Positions 9,701 through 18,196 of a stretch of 38,213 nucleotides of DNA are shown here, piece after piece. Numbering within the stretch: the stretch's first letter is position 1; each line of letters opens with the position of its first letter. The notes below the pieces were generated by a model, which saw only the letters and a list, made by a program, of their open reading frames with translations, was not told the origin of the DNA and made no database searches. The DNA is from Candidatus Segetimicrobium genomatis (GTDB lineage Bacteria; Sysuimicrobiota; Sysuimicrobiia; Sysuimicrobiales; Kaftiobacteriaceae), in assembly GCA_005882295.1 (NCBI GenBank), contig VBAI01000014.1:1-38213 (forward strand), read 5' to 3'. The position numbers and the translations under genes were made by a program.

Positions 9701-10204
9701 TTACGTCCCACGCTGCGGCTGCGCCGGTGGCGTCGCAGAAATGGTGAGGCCGACAATCCATCCCACCAGCGCCACGGTCACCAGGACCGCGGTCAAGCCC
9801 GCGGGCAGCCGTGTCCGCAGAACCGCGTCGAGCGAGTAGGCCCCCGGCCCGCTGATACCAACTGCCAGGGCCACCACCAAATAGGTCAGCGGAAGCTCGA
9901 ATCCACGCTCGGTCGCCCAGACCTTCGGCCAGTGCACCCGCGCGATTGCCGTCAGCATCGACGAGGCCATGCCGATCGAGCCCAGCGGGCTCAACCACCC
10001 CATAGCGAAGAGCACGCCACCGCCGAATTCCGTGATCCCGGCCAGCCAGGCCCACAACCGCGCGGGGCGGAACCTCATCGACTCCAGCGACCCCGCAAAC
10101 CCGGCCAGGCCGTGGCCACCAAACCATCCAAACAGCTTCTGCGCACCGTGACCCGCCACGAGTAGGCCCACCACAATGCGCAAGAGTAACAGGGCGAGAT
10201 CCAT
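9701..10204 (-). CDS. DoxX family membrane protein
   Basis: LLLRIVVGLLVAGHGAQKLFGWFGGHGLAG...MRFRPARLWAWLAGITEFGGGVLFAMG. Confidence 0.9.
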   Translation of the reverse strand: MDLALLLLRIVVGLLVAGHGAQKLFGWFGGHGLAGFAGSLESMRFRPARLWAWLAGITEFGGGVLFAMGWLSPLGSIGMASSMLTAIARVHWPKVWATERGFELPLTYLVVALAVGISGPGAYSLDAVLRTRLPAGLTAVLVTVALVGWIVGLTISATPPAQPQRGT

Positions 10205-10250
10205 CGCCTTCGCCTCCCTCAGTGCATACAACCAAGATGATGCTTCCCTT

Positions 10251-10309
10251 TCGTAAGCAGAATACGCCTACTACTTCCACTTGTCAAGCCCCTTACGATA
10301 TGTTAGAGT
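10251..10309. promoter_or_regulatory. Divergent doxX/hxlR promoter pair with overlapping -35 elements, bracketed by an inverted TCGTAAG/CTTACGA pair
   Basis: Minus: TTGACA (10287-10282), 17 bp, TATTCT (10264-10259). Plus: TTGTCA (10281-10286), 17 bp, TAGAGT (10304-10309). TCGTAAG 10251-10257; CTTACGA 10292-10298. Confidence 0.7.
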
Positions 10310-10328
10310 CAGCAGAGGGAATGGTGGA

Positions 10329-10679
10329 ATGACCTCGAGCAGATTGGCGCACGAACATGACGAACACGTGTGCCCGCGTTTCCACCGGGCCATCGAGCTG
10401 GTCGGCAAGCGGTGGAACGGGGCGGTGATCCGCGCCCTGATGGACCGTCCGCGGCGGTTCGGCGAGATCCTCGAAGCGGTCCCCGATCTGCACGACCGCC
10501 TGTTGTCCGAGCGGCTAAAGGAGCTGGAGTCTGAACAGATTGTGCAGCGGCGCGTCTATCCGGAAACCCCCGTGCGCATCGAGTACGCCCTCACCCAGCG
10601 AGGACGCGACCTGGAGCGGATCCTCGCCGAGGTGGAGCGCTGGGCCCACCGCTGGCTCCCGCAGCCTTCTAAGAGCTAA
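10329..10679 (+). CDS. HxlR-family winged-helix transcriptional regulator
   Basis: CPRFHRAIELVGKRWNGAVIRALMDRPRRFGEILEAVPDLHDRLLSERLKELE. Confidence 0.9.
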   Translation: MTSSRLAHEHDEHVCPRFHRAIELVGKRWNGAVIRALMDRPRRFGEILEAVPDLHDRLLSERLKELESEQIVQRRVYPETPVRIEYALTQRGRDLERILAEVERWAHRWLPQPSKS

Positions 10680-10753
10680 CTAACGGAATCGGGAAACAGG
10701 TAACGGGAAGCAACCGCAGTCGTTACCTGTTTCCCGATTCCCGTTTCCGTTAG
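10677..10753. repeat. Mirrored word-array E8, likely bidirectional terminator between convergent hxlR and parB
   Basis: CGGGAAACAGGTAACG (10690-10705) pairs perfectly with CGTTACCTGTTTCCCG (10721-10736); outer arms continue with one extra 7-nt unit on the right. Confidence 0.85.
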
Positions 10754-11640
10754 TCCAGTAGCAGGTCCAGCAGCCGCTGCAGGTCTTCCTCCGAATAGTA
10801 CGCAAATGCTAGGGTCCCTTTGCGCCTTGTCCCGACCATGCTGACTTTGGTTCCGTATCTCCTGGACAGCGACTGCTCGGCGCTGCGCAGGTGCGGATCC
10901 TTGGCCCTGGATCGCCGGGGTATTTCACGTGAAATACTCGGCCGCACGAGCGCTTCGGTCTCCCGGACCGACAGGCCGCGGCGCTCGACGCGCGCCCAGA
11001 TCTTCAGGATGGCCACCTGGCTCCCGGCGGCCATCAACGCCCGGGCGTGGCCTTCGGTGATCCGGCCTGCGTCCAGACTGGCCTGGACCTGTGAGGGCAG
11101 GTGGAGCAGCCGAAGCGAGTTTGCGACGGACGGCTGGCTCTTCCCGACGCGCTCGGCCACCTGTCCCTGGGTCATCCCGAAGTCGTCCACCAGCTTGCGA
11201 TAGGCCCTCGCCCGCTCCAGCGGACCCAGGTCTTCGCGTTGTAGATTCTCCACCAGCGCGAGCTCCAACGCCTCCCGATCCGACAGGGGACGGATGATCG
11301 CTGGCACCGTGGCCTGCCCGGCCGCTTCCGCCGCGCGCCACCGCCGCTCCCCGGCCACCACTTCGAACCCATCGGCGACCGGCCGGACCACGATCGGCTG
11401 AAGCACCCCGTGGCGCCGGACGGATTCGACCAGTCCGGCGAATTCCTGAGGGTCCATCGCCTGCCGCGGCTGCAGGGCGCTCGGCCTGAGGCGTGAGACC
11501 GGGATCTCGGAAGGTCGCTCTGCGACGGCCTGGTCCGCGCCCGGGATGAGAGCTCCCAGACCGCGCCCCAAGGCACGGCGTTGCCCCGTACCGGATGGTG
11601 TGGGACGGTGACTAGCGGACGGCGGCTGGCTCTCCGACAC
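10750..11640 (-). CDS. parB: Chromosome partitioning protein ParB
   Basis: [64 protein letters not shown] start 11640 overlapping parA is inferred. Confidence 0.93.
   Translation of the reverse strand: MSESQPPSASHRPTPSGTGQRRALGRGLGALIPGADQAVAERPSEIPVSRLRPSALQPRQAMDPQEFAGLVESVRRHGVLQPIVVRPVADGFEVVAGERRWRAAEAAGQATVPAIIRPLSDREALELALVENLQREDLGPLERARAYRKLVDDFGMTQGQVAERVGKSQPSVANSLRLLHLPSQVQASLDAGRITEGHARALMAAGSQVAILKIWARVERRGLSVRETEALVRPSISREIPRRSRAKDPHLRSAEQSLSRRYGTKVSMVGTRRKGTLAFAYYSEEDLQRLLDLLLD
10921..10936. promoter_or_regulatory. parS: parS centromere site inside parB
   Basis: TATTTCACGTGAAATA, perfect 16-bp palindrome, 14/16 match to TGTTTCACGTGAAACA. Confidence 0.85.
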
Positions 11641-12394
11641 GGGCGATGACCTCCTGAGCAAGCGCGACGTAGGCTGCGGCGCCTTTCGATGATGGATCCA
11701 AGGTGACCACCGGCCGGCCGAACGACGGGGCCTCGGCGAGGCGGACGTTGCGCGGGATGATCGTGGCAAACACCTGGCCCCGGAAGTGGCGCTGCACCTC
11801 GGCGACCACCTGCTCGGACAGATTGGTCCGCCCGTCGTACATCGTGAGCAGTGCGCCGTTGATCCGCAGGCCGGGATTGAGCTGCCGCCGGATCAGGGTC
11901 AGGGAGTCGAGGAGCTGCGATAACCCTTCCAGCGCGTAGTATTCGCACTGGATCGGCACGATGACCTCATCCGCGGCGGCCAGCGCATTCAGCGTCAGCA
12001 ATCCCAGCGATGGCGGGCAGTCGATAAAGATGAACTCGTACCACTCTCTGACAGGACGCAGCGCATCGCGGAGCCTGTGCTCGCGCGACGAGATCCCCAC
12101 GAGTTCCACCTCGGCCCCGGCCAGGTGGATGCTCGACGGGGCCACATCGAGCCCCGCCACCGGCGACGGCATCAGCGCCGAGGCCATCGCCACCCCATTG
12201 ATCAGGACGTCGTAGAGTGAGATGCCGACCGATGCGCGGGGGATCCCAATGCCGCTGGTGGCATGCGCCTGCGGGTCGCCGTCCACCAGCAAGACGTGCA
12301 TCCCGGAGACGGCGAGCGCGGCGGAAAGGTTGACGGCGGTGGTGGACTTGCCGACGCCGCCCTTCTGGTTCGCAATCGCAATCACGCGGCCCAT
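11612..12394 (-). CDS. parA: Chromosome partitioning ATPase ParA/Soj
   Basis: [23 protein letters not shown] deviant Walker A. Confidence 0.95.
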   Translation of the reverse strand: MGRVIAIANQKGGVGKSTTAVNLSAALAVSGMHVLLVDGDPQAHATSGIGIPRASVGISLYDVLINGVAMASALMPSPVAGLDVAPSSIHLAGAEVELVGISSREHRLRDALRPVREWYEFIFIDCPPSLGLLTLNALAAADEVIVPIQCEYYALEGLSQLLDSLTLIRRQLNPGLRINGALLTMYDGRTNLSEQVVAEVQRHFRGQVFATIIPRNVRLAEAPSFGRPVVTLDPSSKGAAAYVALAQEVIARVGEPAAVR

Positions 12395-12464
12395 CAATCA
12401 AACTCTCATTCGGGGATGGTGCGGATCGTCCCTCCGCGCGTTCCGCCTGACGGGACGTAATTCT

Positions 12465-13190
12465 CTATTCTCCCAGCGGCCGCTTCACGGGTACTCCCGT
12501 TCGCCTTGGGTATGCGGGCGGAGTCGGGAGGACCTTGGCAATCTCCACCAGGGTCCGCCGCACCCCGCCCGGCAACTCCACCGGAAGGATCCGCACTTCT
12601 CCGCCACCGAGGAGGGCTGCGGCGCGCCGGCCCGGTTCTACTTCTCTTCCGACCGCGGGCCCTTTGAGCAACACCGCCTTGCCACCAGGCCTGACGAACG
12701 GAAGGGTAAGCTCCGTCAACGCCGGCAGAGGAGCGACCGCCCGAGCCACAACCACATCAAACTGCTCCCGCAGCCGAGGCTGATGCGCCGCCTCCTCCGC
12801 CCGAGATCCCACCACCTCGACGCGCAACTCAAGCGCGGCGGCGGCGACTTCGAGGAAGGCCACCTTCCGGGAGGCGGCCTCCAGCAGCGTTATTCTGATA
12901 TCCGGCCTGGCGATCTTGATGGGAATGCCGGGGAGGCCGGCGCCGCTGCCGACGTCCAGCACCGACGCGCCGTGCGGGACGCCCGCCCGCAGGCAGAGCA
13001 GGGAATCCAGGACGTGCAGACGTGCGGCTTCCCGGGGCCGTGTAACCGTGGTGAGCCTGGCTTTCCTGCTCCACTGCGCGAGGAGTGTCAGGTACCGTGT
13101 GATCTGGGTGATCTGCGCGGGAGTAAGGGGACTTCCCAGAACGCCTGCCGCCGGCTCCAGAGCCTCAACGATCTCACGCTCACTCGTCAC
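12465..13190 (-). CDS. rsmG: 16S rRNA (guanine527-N7)-methyltransferase
   Basis: HVLDSLLCLRAGVPHGASVLDVGSGAGLPGIPIKIARP; context. Confidence 0.93.
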   Translation of the reverse strand: MTSEREIVEALEPAAGVLGSPLTPAQITQITRYLTLLAQWSRKARLTTVTRPREAARLHVLDSLLCLRAGVPHGASVLDVGSGAGLPGIPIKIARPDIRITLLEAASRKVAFLEVAAAALELRVEVVGSRAEEAAHQPRLREQFDVVVARAVAPLPALTELTLPFVRPGGKAVLLKGPAVGREVEPGRRAAALLGGGEVRILPVELPGGVRRTLVEIAKVLPTPPAYPRRTGVPVKRPLGE

Positions 13191-13830
13191 TCGGGCCCGT
13201 CTCAGCCGGTGAGACGCTGGGCTTGGGGGCAACGACGACATGGCGCGCCGCCCCTTCCCCGCGGCTAAAGGTAATGACCTGCGGATGGTCGGCTAGCGTG
13301 GTGTGGATGATCCGGCGCTCTGCGGGGTCCATCGGCTCCAACTCGACCTCGCCGTCGCGCGCGACGCGCTCAGCCGTCCTCCGCGCCAGTTCTTCCAGTG
13401 CCAGCTGCCGCCGCGCGCGGTAGCCCTCCACATCGACCACCACGCGGGTCTTGACGCGAGCCTGTCTGGCCACCATCAGTCCCACCAGCAACTGCAGGGC
13501 ATCGAGCGTCGCACCGCGCCGCCCGATGAGAGCGCCGAGGTTCTCCCCGCTCACCTGCACGGAAATCACGTCCTCCTGCTGGTGGACGCGCACCGCGCCC
13601 GGGAACCCCATTTCCTGCAACAGCCGCGCCATCACTGTGTGCGCGAGCGCTCCTGGGTTGCCTGTGAGGGTGACGCGAACCCTGGCTTCGCGCGCACCCA
13701 GCCCGAGCATCCCGCGGGTGCCGGGGTCGAGGATCTCGACATCGAGATCCTCGCGATCGACACCGAGCTCTGACGCGGCCCGGTCGACTGCCTCCTCGAC
13801 CGTCCTCCCACTCGTGTCGACCTGTCTCAT
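13180..13830 (-). CDS. jag: Jag/KhpB RNA-binding protein (Jag_N, KH, R3H)
   Basis: GRTVEEAVDRAASELGV; LIGRRGATLDALQLLV; R3H MDPAERRIIHTTLADHPQVITFSRGEG. Confidence 0.93.
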   Translation of the reverse strand: MRQVDTSGRTVEEAVDRAASELGVDREDLDVEILDPGTRGMLGLGAREARVRVTLTGNPGALAHTVMARLLQEMGFPGAVRVHQQEDVISVQVSGENLGALIGRRGATLDALQLLVGLMVARQARVKTRVVVDVEGYRARRQLALEELARRTAERVARDGEVELEPMDPAERRIIHTTLADHPQVITFSRGEGAARHVVVAPKPSVSPAETGPSDE

Positions 13831-14558
13831 TTCTTCTTGGTTCCCTTGGGCCGCTGCGACAACAACGGCGGCGAGGCCTTGGCGGGTGCCAGCCCTCCTA
13901 CCGGAACGGGCCCGGGGCGTCCCACGACAATGAAGTACTCGAGCATGTACACCAGCGTGGACACGATCCAGTAAATAGAGAGGGCAATCTGAAAGTTCAG
14001 GGCGAAGTACGCGACCATGACCGGCATGAAGAGGAACATCCGCGCCTGCTGCGGATCGGTGATGCTCATCCGCTGCTGCAGATATGTGGTCAAGCCCACC
14101 AGCACGACGATCGCCAGCACGACAGGCTGGCTGGCCAGGCCGATGAGGCAGGCTCCAGACAGGTGGGGGCAGGGCGCCTTGTCCAGTGCCAGGCCGAGAA
14201 AGCTCTCGCCGCCGAAAAGATTCGGCCGCCGCAGTGCGGCGAACAGGCCGTACAGCACCGGTAACTGGACCAGCTGAGGCAGGCAGCCAGAAAATGGGTT
14301 CACGCTGTTGGCGCGGTAGAGATTCATCATCTCCGTGTTCATCGCCCGCGGGTCGTCCCGGTACTTCTCACGCAGCACAGCCATCTGGGGCGCGAGGGCC
14401 TGCATGGCCTTCATCGACTTCAGCGACTTCCGCGTCAACGGATGCAGGACGAGTTTCATGGCCAGGGTCAGCAGGATGATGTCGACGCCGTAGCTGCCGA
14501 TCCTGCCATGGAAGGCGTTGAGAATTTGCACGAGCACGTTCGCGATGGCCCCGATCAC
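13827..14558 (-). CDS. yidC: Membrane protein insertase YidC
   Basis: KLVLHPLTRKSLKSMKAMQALAPQMAVLREKYRDDP; overlaps jag start by 4 nt. Confidence 0.95.
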   Translation of the reverse strand: MIGAIANVLVQILNAFHGRIGSYGVDIILLTLAMKLVLHPLTRKSLKSMKAMQALAPQMAVLREKYRDDPRAMNTEMMNLYRANSVNPFSGCLPQLVQLPVLYGLFAALRRPNLFGGESFLGLALDKAPCPHLSGACLIGLASQPVVLAIVVLVGLTTYLQQRMSITDPQQARMFLFMPVMVAYFALNFQIALSIYWIVSTLVYMLEYFIVVGRPGPVPVGGLAPAKASPPLLSQRPKGTKKK

Positions 14559-14590
14559 CTGCGTACGCCCTCCTTGCTTACGCTGCTTCG

Positions 14591-14809
14591 CTATGGAACG
14601 GGATCATAGCCGCCGGGATTCCACGGATGGCACCGCAACAGGCGCCGCACCGTCAGCCCTGCCCCTTGCCAGGGACCGTGCCGGGTAATGGCCTCAATCG
14701 CGTACGCCGAGCATGAGGGGGAGAACCGGCAACTCGGCGGCGTGTACGGGGACACAAACCGCTGATACGCGCGGATCAGCACCAGCATCACGCGGGTGAT
14801 CATCCTCAC
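14591..14809 (-). CDS. yidD: Membrane protein insertion efficiency factor YidD
   Basis: LIRAYQRFVSPYTPPSCRFSPSCSAYAIEAITRHG. Confidence 0.95.
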   Translation of the reverse strand: MRMITRVMLVLIRAYQRFVSPYTPPSCRFSPSCSAYAIEAITRHGPWQGAGLTVRRLLRCHPWNPGGYDPVP

Positions 14810-14813
14810 ACTG

Positions 14814-15164
14814 CTAGGACCCTTCGCCGGCGCCGCGAACTACCCCCGCCTGCTGTAGCAGGTCGTGCACGGCCGCACGCAATGCGCTAAACGGCGCGAC
14901 GGCGGCCGGCAGGCGCGGCACAATCACGATGTCGAAGCCGCCGCCCATCTGCGGATGCTCCAACCGGATCGCTTCGCGCACCCGGCGTCGCACGCGATTG
15001 CGCCTGACCGCGGTGCCCGTGCTCCGCCGCACCGAAATGCCGATGCGCGTCACCGGTAGCCCGTTGCGTCGCGCGTAGATCGCCAGCAGGTCGTCCGTCA
15101 GACGCCGGCCCTCGCGATAGGCCAGCCGGAACGCCGCAGCCGAACTCAGGGAAACCGCCTGCAC
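14814..15164 (-). CDS. rnpA: Ribonuclease P protein component
   Basis: GISVRRSTGTAVRRNRVRRRVREAIR. Confidence 0.93.
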   Translation of the reverse strand: MQAVSLSSAAAFRLAYREGRRLTDDLLAIYARRNGLPVTRIGISVRRSTGTAVRRNRVRRRVREAIRLEHPQMGGGFDIVIVPRLPAAVAPFSALRAAVHDLLQQAGVVRGAGEGS

Positions 15165-15191
15165 AGGGAGGAAGGGGCAGCGGACTGCCGG

Positions 15192-15329
15192 CTACACCGT
15201 CAGCCGCCAGCGCCCTTTGGCTCTGCGGCGGCGGAGGACGTTGCGGCCGCCGGTAGTACGCGCCCGCTGTAGGAATCCGTGAGTCTTCTTTCTCCGATGC
15301 GCCTTCGGTTGGTACGTCCGTTTGGTCAC
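15192..15329 (-). CDS. rpmH: 50S ribosomal protein L34 (GTG start; absent from the supplied ORF track, probably because it is short)
   Basis: (V)[44 protein letters not shown], 45 aa. Confidence 0.95.
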   Translation of the reverse strand: MTKRTYQPKAHRRKKTHGFLQRARTTGGRNVLRRRRAKGRWRLTV

Positions 15330-15411
15330 GTTCCCTCACCCGTACCCGCAGGAGCAGCCTCCACTATAACACAGGGTACCGCAGGGTGAAGAACCGGCCC
15401 CGCGGCATGCC

Positions 15412-15691
15412 TGTGGATAACTTGGGCACAATTGGGAGTTGTATCCACAGATTCTCCAGAAGCCTAGGGCATGGGGTGGCATCCCACTCCCGGCCAGAAG
15501 CTCCAACTCCAAGGTGAAGCTGCAACGCCACGCACCATGTCCTCGTTATCCACAGCATTTTTCATTCCTGTGGATAACTCAGCGGGCGCACGTCTGATGC
15601 GACTATCGGCGAGCGGCCGCGCACCTCTGTTCGGCAGGAGGGCTCTCACCGACTCACGAACATTCGGTCACTTCCCCAGGGGCTATCCACA
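15412..15691. promoter_or_regulatory. oriC: DnaA-box cluster 1 (oriC upstream part)
   Basis: TGTGGATAA 15412-15420; GTATCCACA 15441-15449; TTATCCACA 15546-15554; TGTGGATAA 15569-15577; CTATCCACA 15683-15691. Confidence 0.85.
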
Positions 15692-15810
15692 GTCGTGGTC
15701 ACCGTTTGCTCGCTCACGGACTCCCGTGAAATCCGTCGACTCGTGCGCGCCGGGGTAGGACTTCCCCTGGCGGCGGCAAACTTCGATGACCATCTCACGC
15801 GATTGAACGG

Positions 15811-15824
15811 TACACGCCCGTGTA
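15811..15824. promoter_or_regulatory. Palindrome TACACG-CC-CGTGTA upstream of the ATPase-HTH gene, possible operator
   Basis: 6-bp inverted repeat, 44 bp before the start codon. Confidence 0.4.
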
Positions 15825-15868
15825 TCGTCGCCCTGCGGCAGCACAGTGTGATCTAGCGGAGGGCGGCG

Positions 15869-16636
15869 ATGGCGGAGTTCTTGCAATCCATCCAGGCAGG
15901 CGACGAGTCCGCGGACCCTGCGGAACCTGAAGTCCGCCTCGCGGTCTATGACTCGCCGCTGGCTGCGCCCCGGGTGGTGTCGCTGCGCGGGCGCGAGTTT
16001 CATGCGTTTGTCGGCGAGCTCGCGGCCCGCACGTACAACTTCGGGCGCGAGCGCGGCGGGCGCATTCCATATATCGTCATACGCGAGATCCTTGAGAACC
16101 TGATCCATGCATACTTTCAGGGCGCCGTGATCAGCATCCTAGACGACGGGAATACCATCCGCATTTCGGACCAGGGGCCCGGCATCCCCGACAAGGAAAA
16201 GGCGCTGCAACCAGGGTTTACGACCGCCACACCCCAGATGCGCCGCCTGATCAAAGGAGTCGGATCGGGTCTGCCCGTGGCCAAGGAGCAACTGGCCTTC
16301 CTGGGCGGCGCGATTGTCATCGACGACAACCTCTCCCGGGGCACCGTCGTTACGCTCACGGTCGGCGCGCCGAGCCCCCGGCCTTCCCCTCCAGCCGCTG
16401 AACCTCCCGGCCGGCCTGAACTCACCACCAGGCAAAAGAAAGTCCTCCTCTTGATCGCCGAGTTGGGGTCCGCCGGCCCGTCGGCGATTGCCAAAGAGCT
16501 CGCCGTCAGCCAGAGTACGGCCTACCGCGAGTTACACTTGCTGGCGAGCCGGCGGCTCGTAGACAGCAAGGGCGGCGGGAAGCGCACGCTCACAGAAGAG
16601 GGCATCGCGGTCCTGGGCGAGGTCTTCAAGCCGTAG
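15869..16636 (+). CDS. GHKL ATPase domain fused to C-terminal winged HTH; no histidine-kinase dimerization domain evident
   Basis: N-box EILENLIHAY; G1 DQGPGIP; G2 GVGSGLPVAKEQL; C-term LTTRQKKVLLLIAELGSAGPSAIAKELAVSQSTAYRELHLLASRRLV. Confidence 0.8.
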   Translation: MAEFLQSIQAGDESADPAEPEVRLAVYDSPLAAPRVVSLRGREFHAFVGELAARTYNFGRERGGRIPYIVIREILENLIHAYFQGAVISILDDGNTIRISDQGPGIPDKEKALQPGFTTATPQMRRLIKGVGSGLPVAKEQLAFLGGAIVIDDNLSRGTVVTLTVGAPSPRPSPPAAEPPGRPELTTRQKKVLLLIAELGSAGPSAIAKELAVSQSTAYRELHLLASRRLVDSKGGGKRTLTEEGIAVLGEVFKP

Positions 16637-16675
16637 CCCACGGCGCCCAGCACTCATCTAAGGGGGGCAACGTAT

Positions 16676-18010
16676 ATGGCAGTCGATACGTCATCCGCGG
16701 CTGGCATCTGGCAGGAGGCGCTCCGCCGCATCGAGGGTCGTCTCAGCAAACCCACGTATGAACTCTATCTCAAGAACATGACACCCCTGGGGGTCCACGG
16801 CGACACCCTCGTGTTTTCCGTGCCCAGCCGGCACGCCAAGGAGTGGATCGAATCGCGGCACGCAGCCCTCATCCACAGCGCCCTCCAGGAAGTCCTGGCG
16901 CGAACCATCACGATCCAGCTGACGGTGGTGGAAGACGCTCCGCCGGCACCGGCACCGACCGCTCCCGCGCGTGGGCCGGAAGGCCTCCCGCTGAGCCCCA
17001 AGTATACTTTTGACACATTCGTCATCGGCACAGGGAACCGGTTTGCGCACGCCGCCGCCATGGCCGTGGCCGAGGCCCCGGCGCGCGCCTACAACCCGCT
17101 GTTCATTTACGGCGGGGTGGGCCTCGGCAAAACCCACCTGCTGCAGGCCATCGGACACCACGTCATCCACCGCCAGCAACTCCACCGGGTGGCGTACATC
17201 AGCAGCGAGAAATTCACCAACGAGCTCATCAACGCCATCCGCGACGACCGCACGCTGGAGTTCCGCACGAAATACCGGAGCGTGGACGTGCTCCTCATCG
17301 ACGACATCCAGTTCCTGGCCGGCAAGGAACGCACACAGGAGGAGTTCTTTCACACCTTCAATACGCTGCACGAAGCCAGCCGGCAGATCATCATCACCAG
17401 CGACCGCCCGCCCAAGGAGATCCCCACGCTGGAAGACCGCCTGCGCTCCCGGTTCGAGTGGGGGCTCATTGCCGACATCCAGCCTCCTGACTTAGAGACG
17501 CGCATCGCCATTCTGCGCAAGAAAGCCGAACTCGACCGCATGAGCGTACCGGACGACGTCGCGGAGTTCATCGCCCAGCGCATCCAGTCCAACATCCGCG
17601 AACTCGAGGGCGCGCTGGTCCGCGTGGTCGCGTACGCCAGCCTGACCCGCGCCCCAATCACCGTGGATCTGGCCGCGGAGATCCTCAAGGCCTTGCTCCC
17701 GGCTTCCGCTGGTCGTCCCATTACGATCCAACTGATCCAGCGCGCCACGGCCGAACACTTCGGGCTGCGCGTCGAAGAGATGCGCGCCAAGCGCCGGACG
17801 AAGGGTATCGCGTTCCCCCGCCAGGTTGCCATGTACCTGGCCCGTGAACTCACCGACGCATCGCTGCCCCGCATCGGCGAGGAGTTCGGTGGCCGCGACC
17901 ACACCACCGTGATGCACGCTTGCGAGCGCGTCAAAGACGCGCTGACAAAGGACACGTACTTCGCAGCCGGCCTCAAGAAGCTTGTGGACAACTTGCGCAG
18001 CGCCGAGTGA
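16676..18010 (+). CDS. dnaA: Chromosomal replication initiator DnaA
   Basis: [79 protein letters not shown]. Confidence 0.98.
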   Translation: MAVDTSSAAGIWQEALRRIEGRLSKPTYELYLKNMTPLGVHGDTLVFSVPSRHAKEWIESRHAALIHSALQEVLARTITIQLTVVEDAPPAPAPTAPARGPEGLPLSPKYTFDTFVIGTGNRFAHAAAMAVAEAPARAYNPLFIYGGVGLGKTHLLQAIGHHVIHRQQLHRVAYISSEKFTNELINAIRDDRTLEFRTKYRSVDVLLIDDIQFLAGKERTQEEFFHTFNTLHEASRQIIITSDRPPKEIPTLEDRLRSRFEWGLIADIQPPDLETRIAILRKKAELDRMSVPDDVAEFIAQRIQSNIRELEGALVRVVAYASLTRAPITVDLAAEILKALLPASAGRPITIQLIQRATAEHFGLRVEEMRAKRRTKGIAFPRQVAMYLARELTDASLPRIGEEFGGRDHTTVMHACERVKDALTKDTYFAAGLKKLVDNLRSAE

Positions 18011-18032
18011 AGGGGTTATTTTGGCAGGAGCG

Positions 18033-18196
18033 TGTGGATACCGCACTACAGTTATCCCGGCCCTATACACACCCTCTTTCCCTTGTTATTGTAAGCGTGG
18101 ATTGGGTTATCCACACTATCCACACCAGTATTAGTACTAGTACTAGTTTAATAATTATTAATAATGGAGGAAAGCGATGTGGGTAAGTTGTCCACA
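18033..18196. promoter_or_regulatory. oriC: DnaA-box cluster 2 plus DnaA-trio-like/AT-rich element (predicted oriC unwinding region)
   Basis: TGTGGATAC 18033-18041; TTATCCACA 18107-18115; CTATCCACA 18116-18124; TAT-TAG-TAC-TAG-TAC-TAG 18129-18146; AT-only 18147-18164; TTGTCCACA 18188-18196. Confidence 0.85.
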
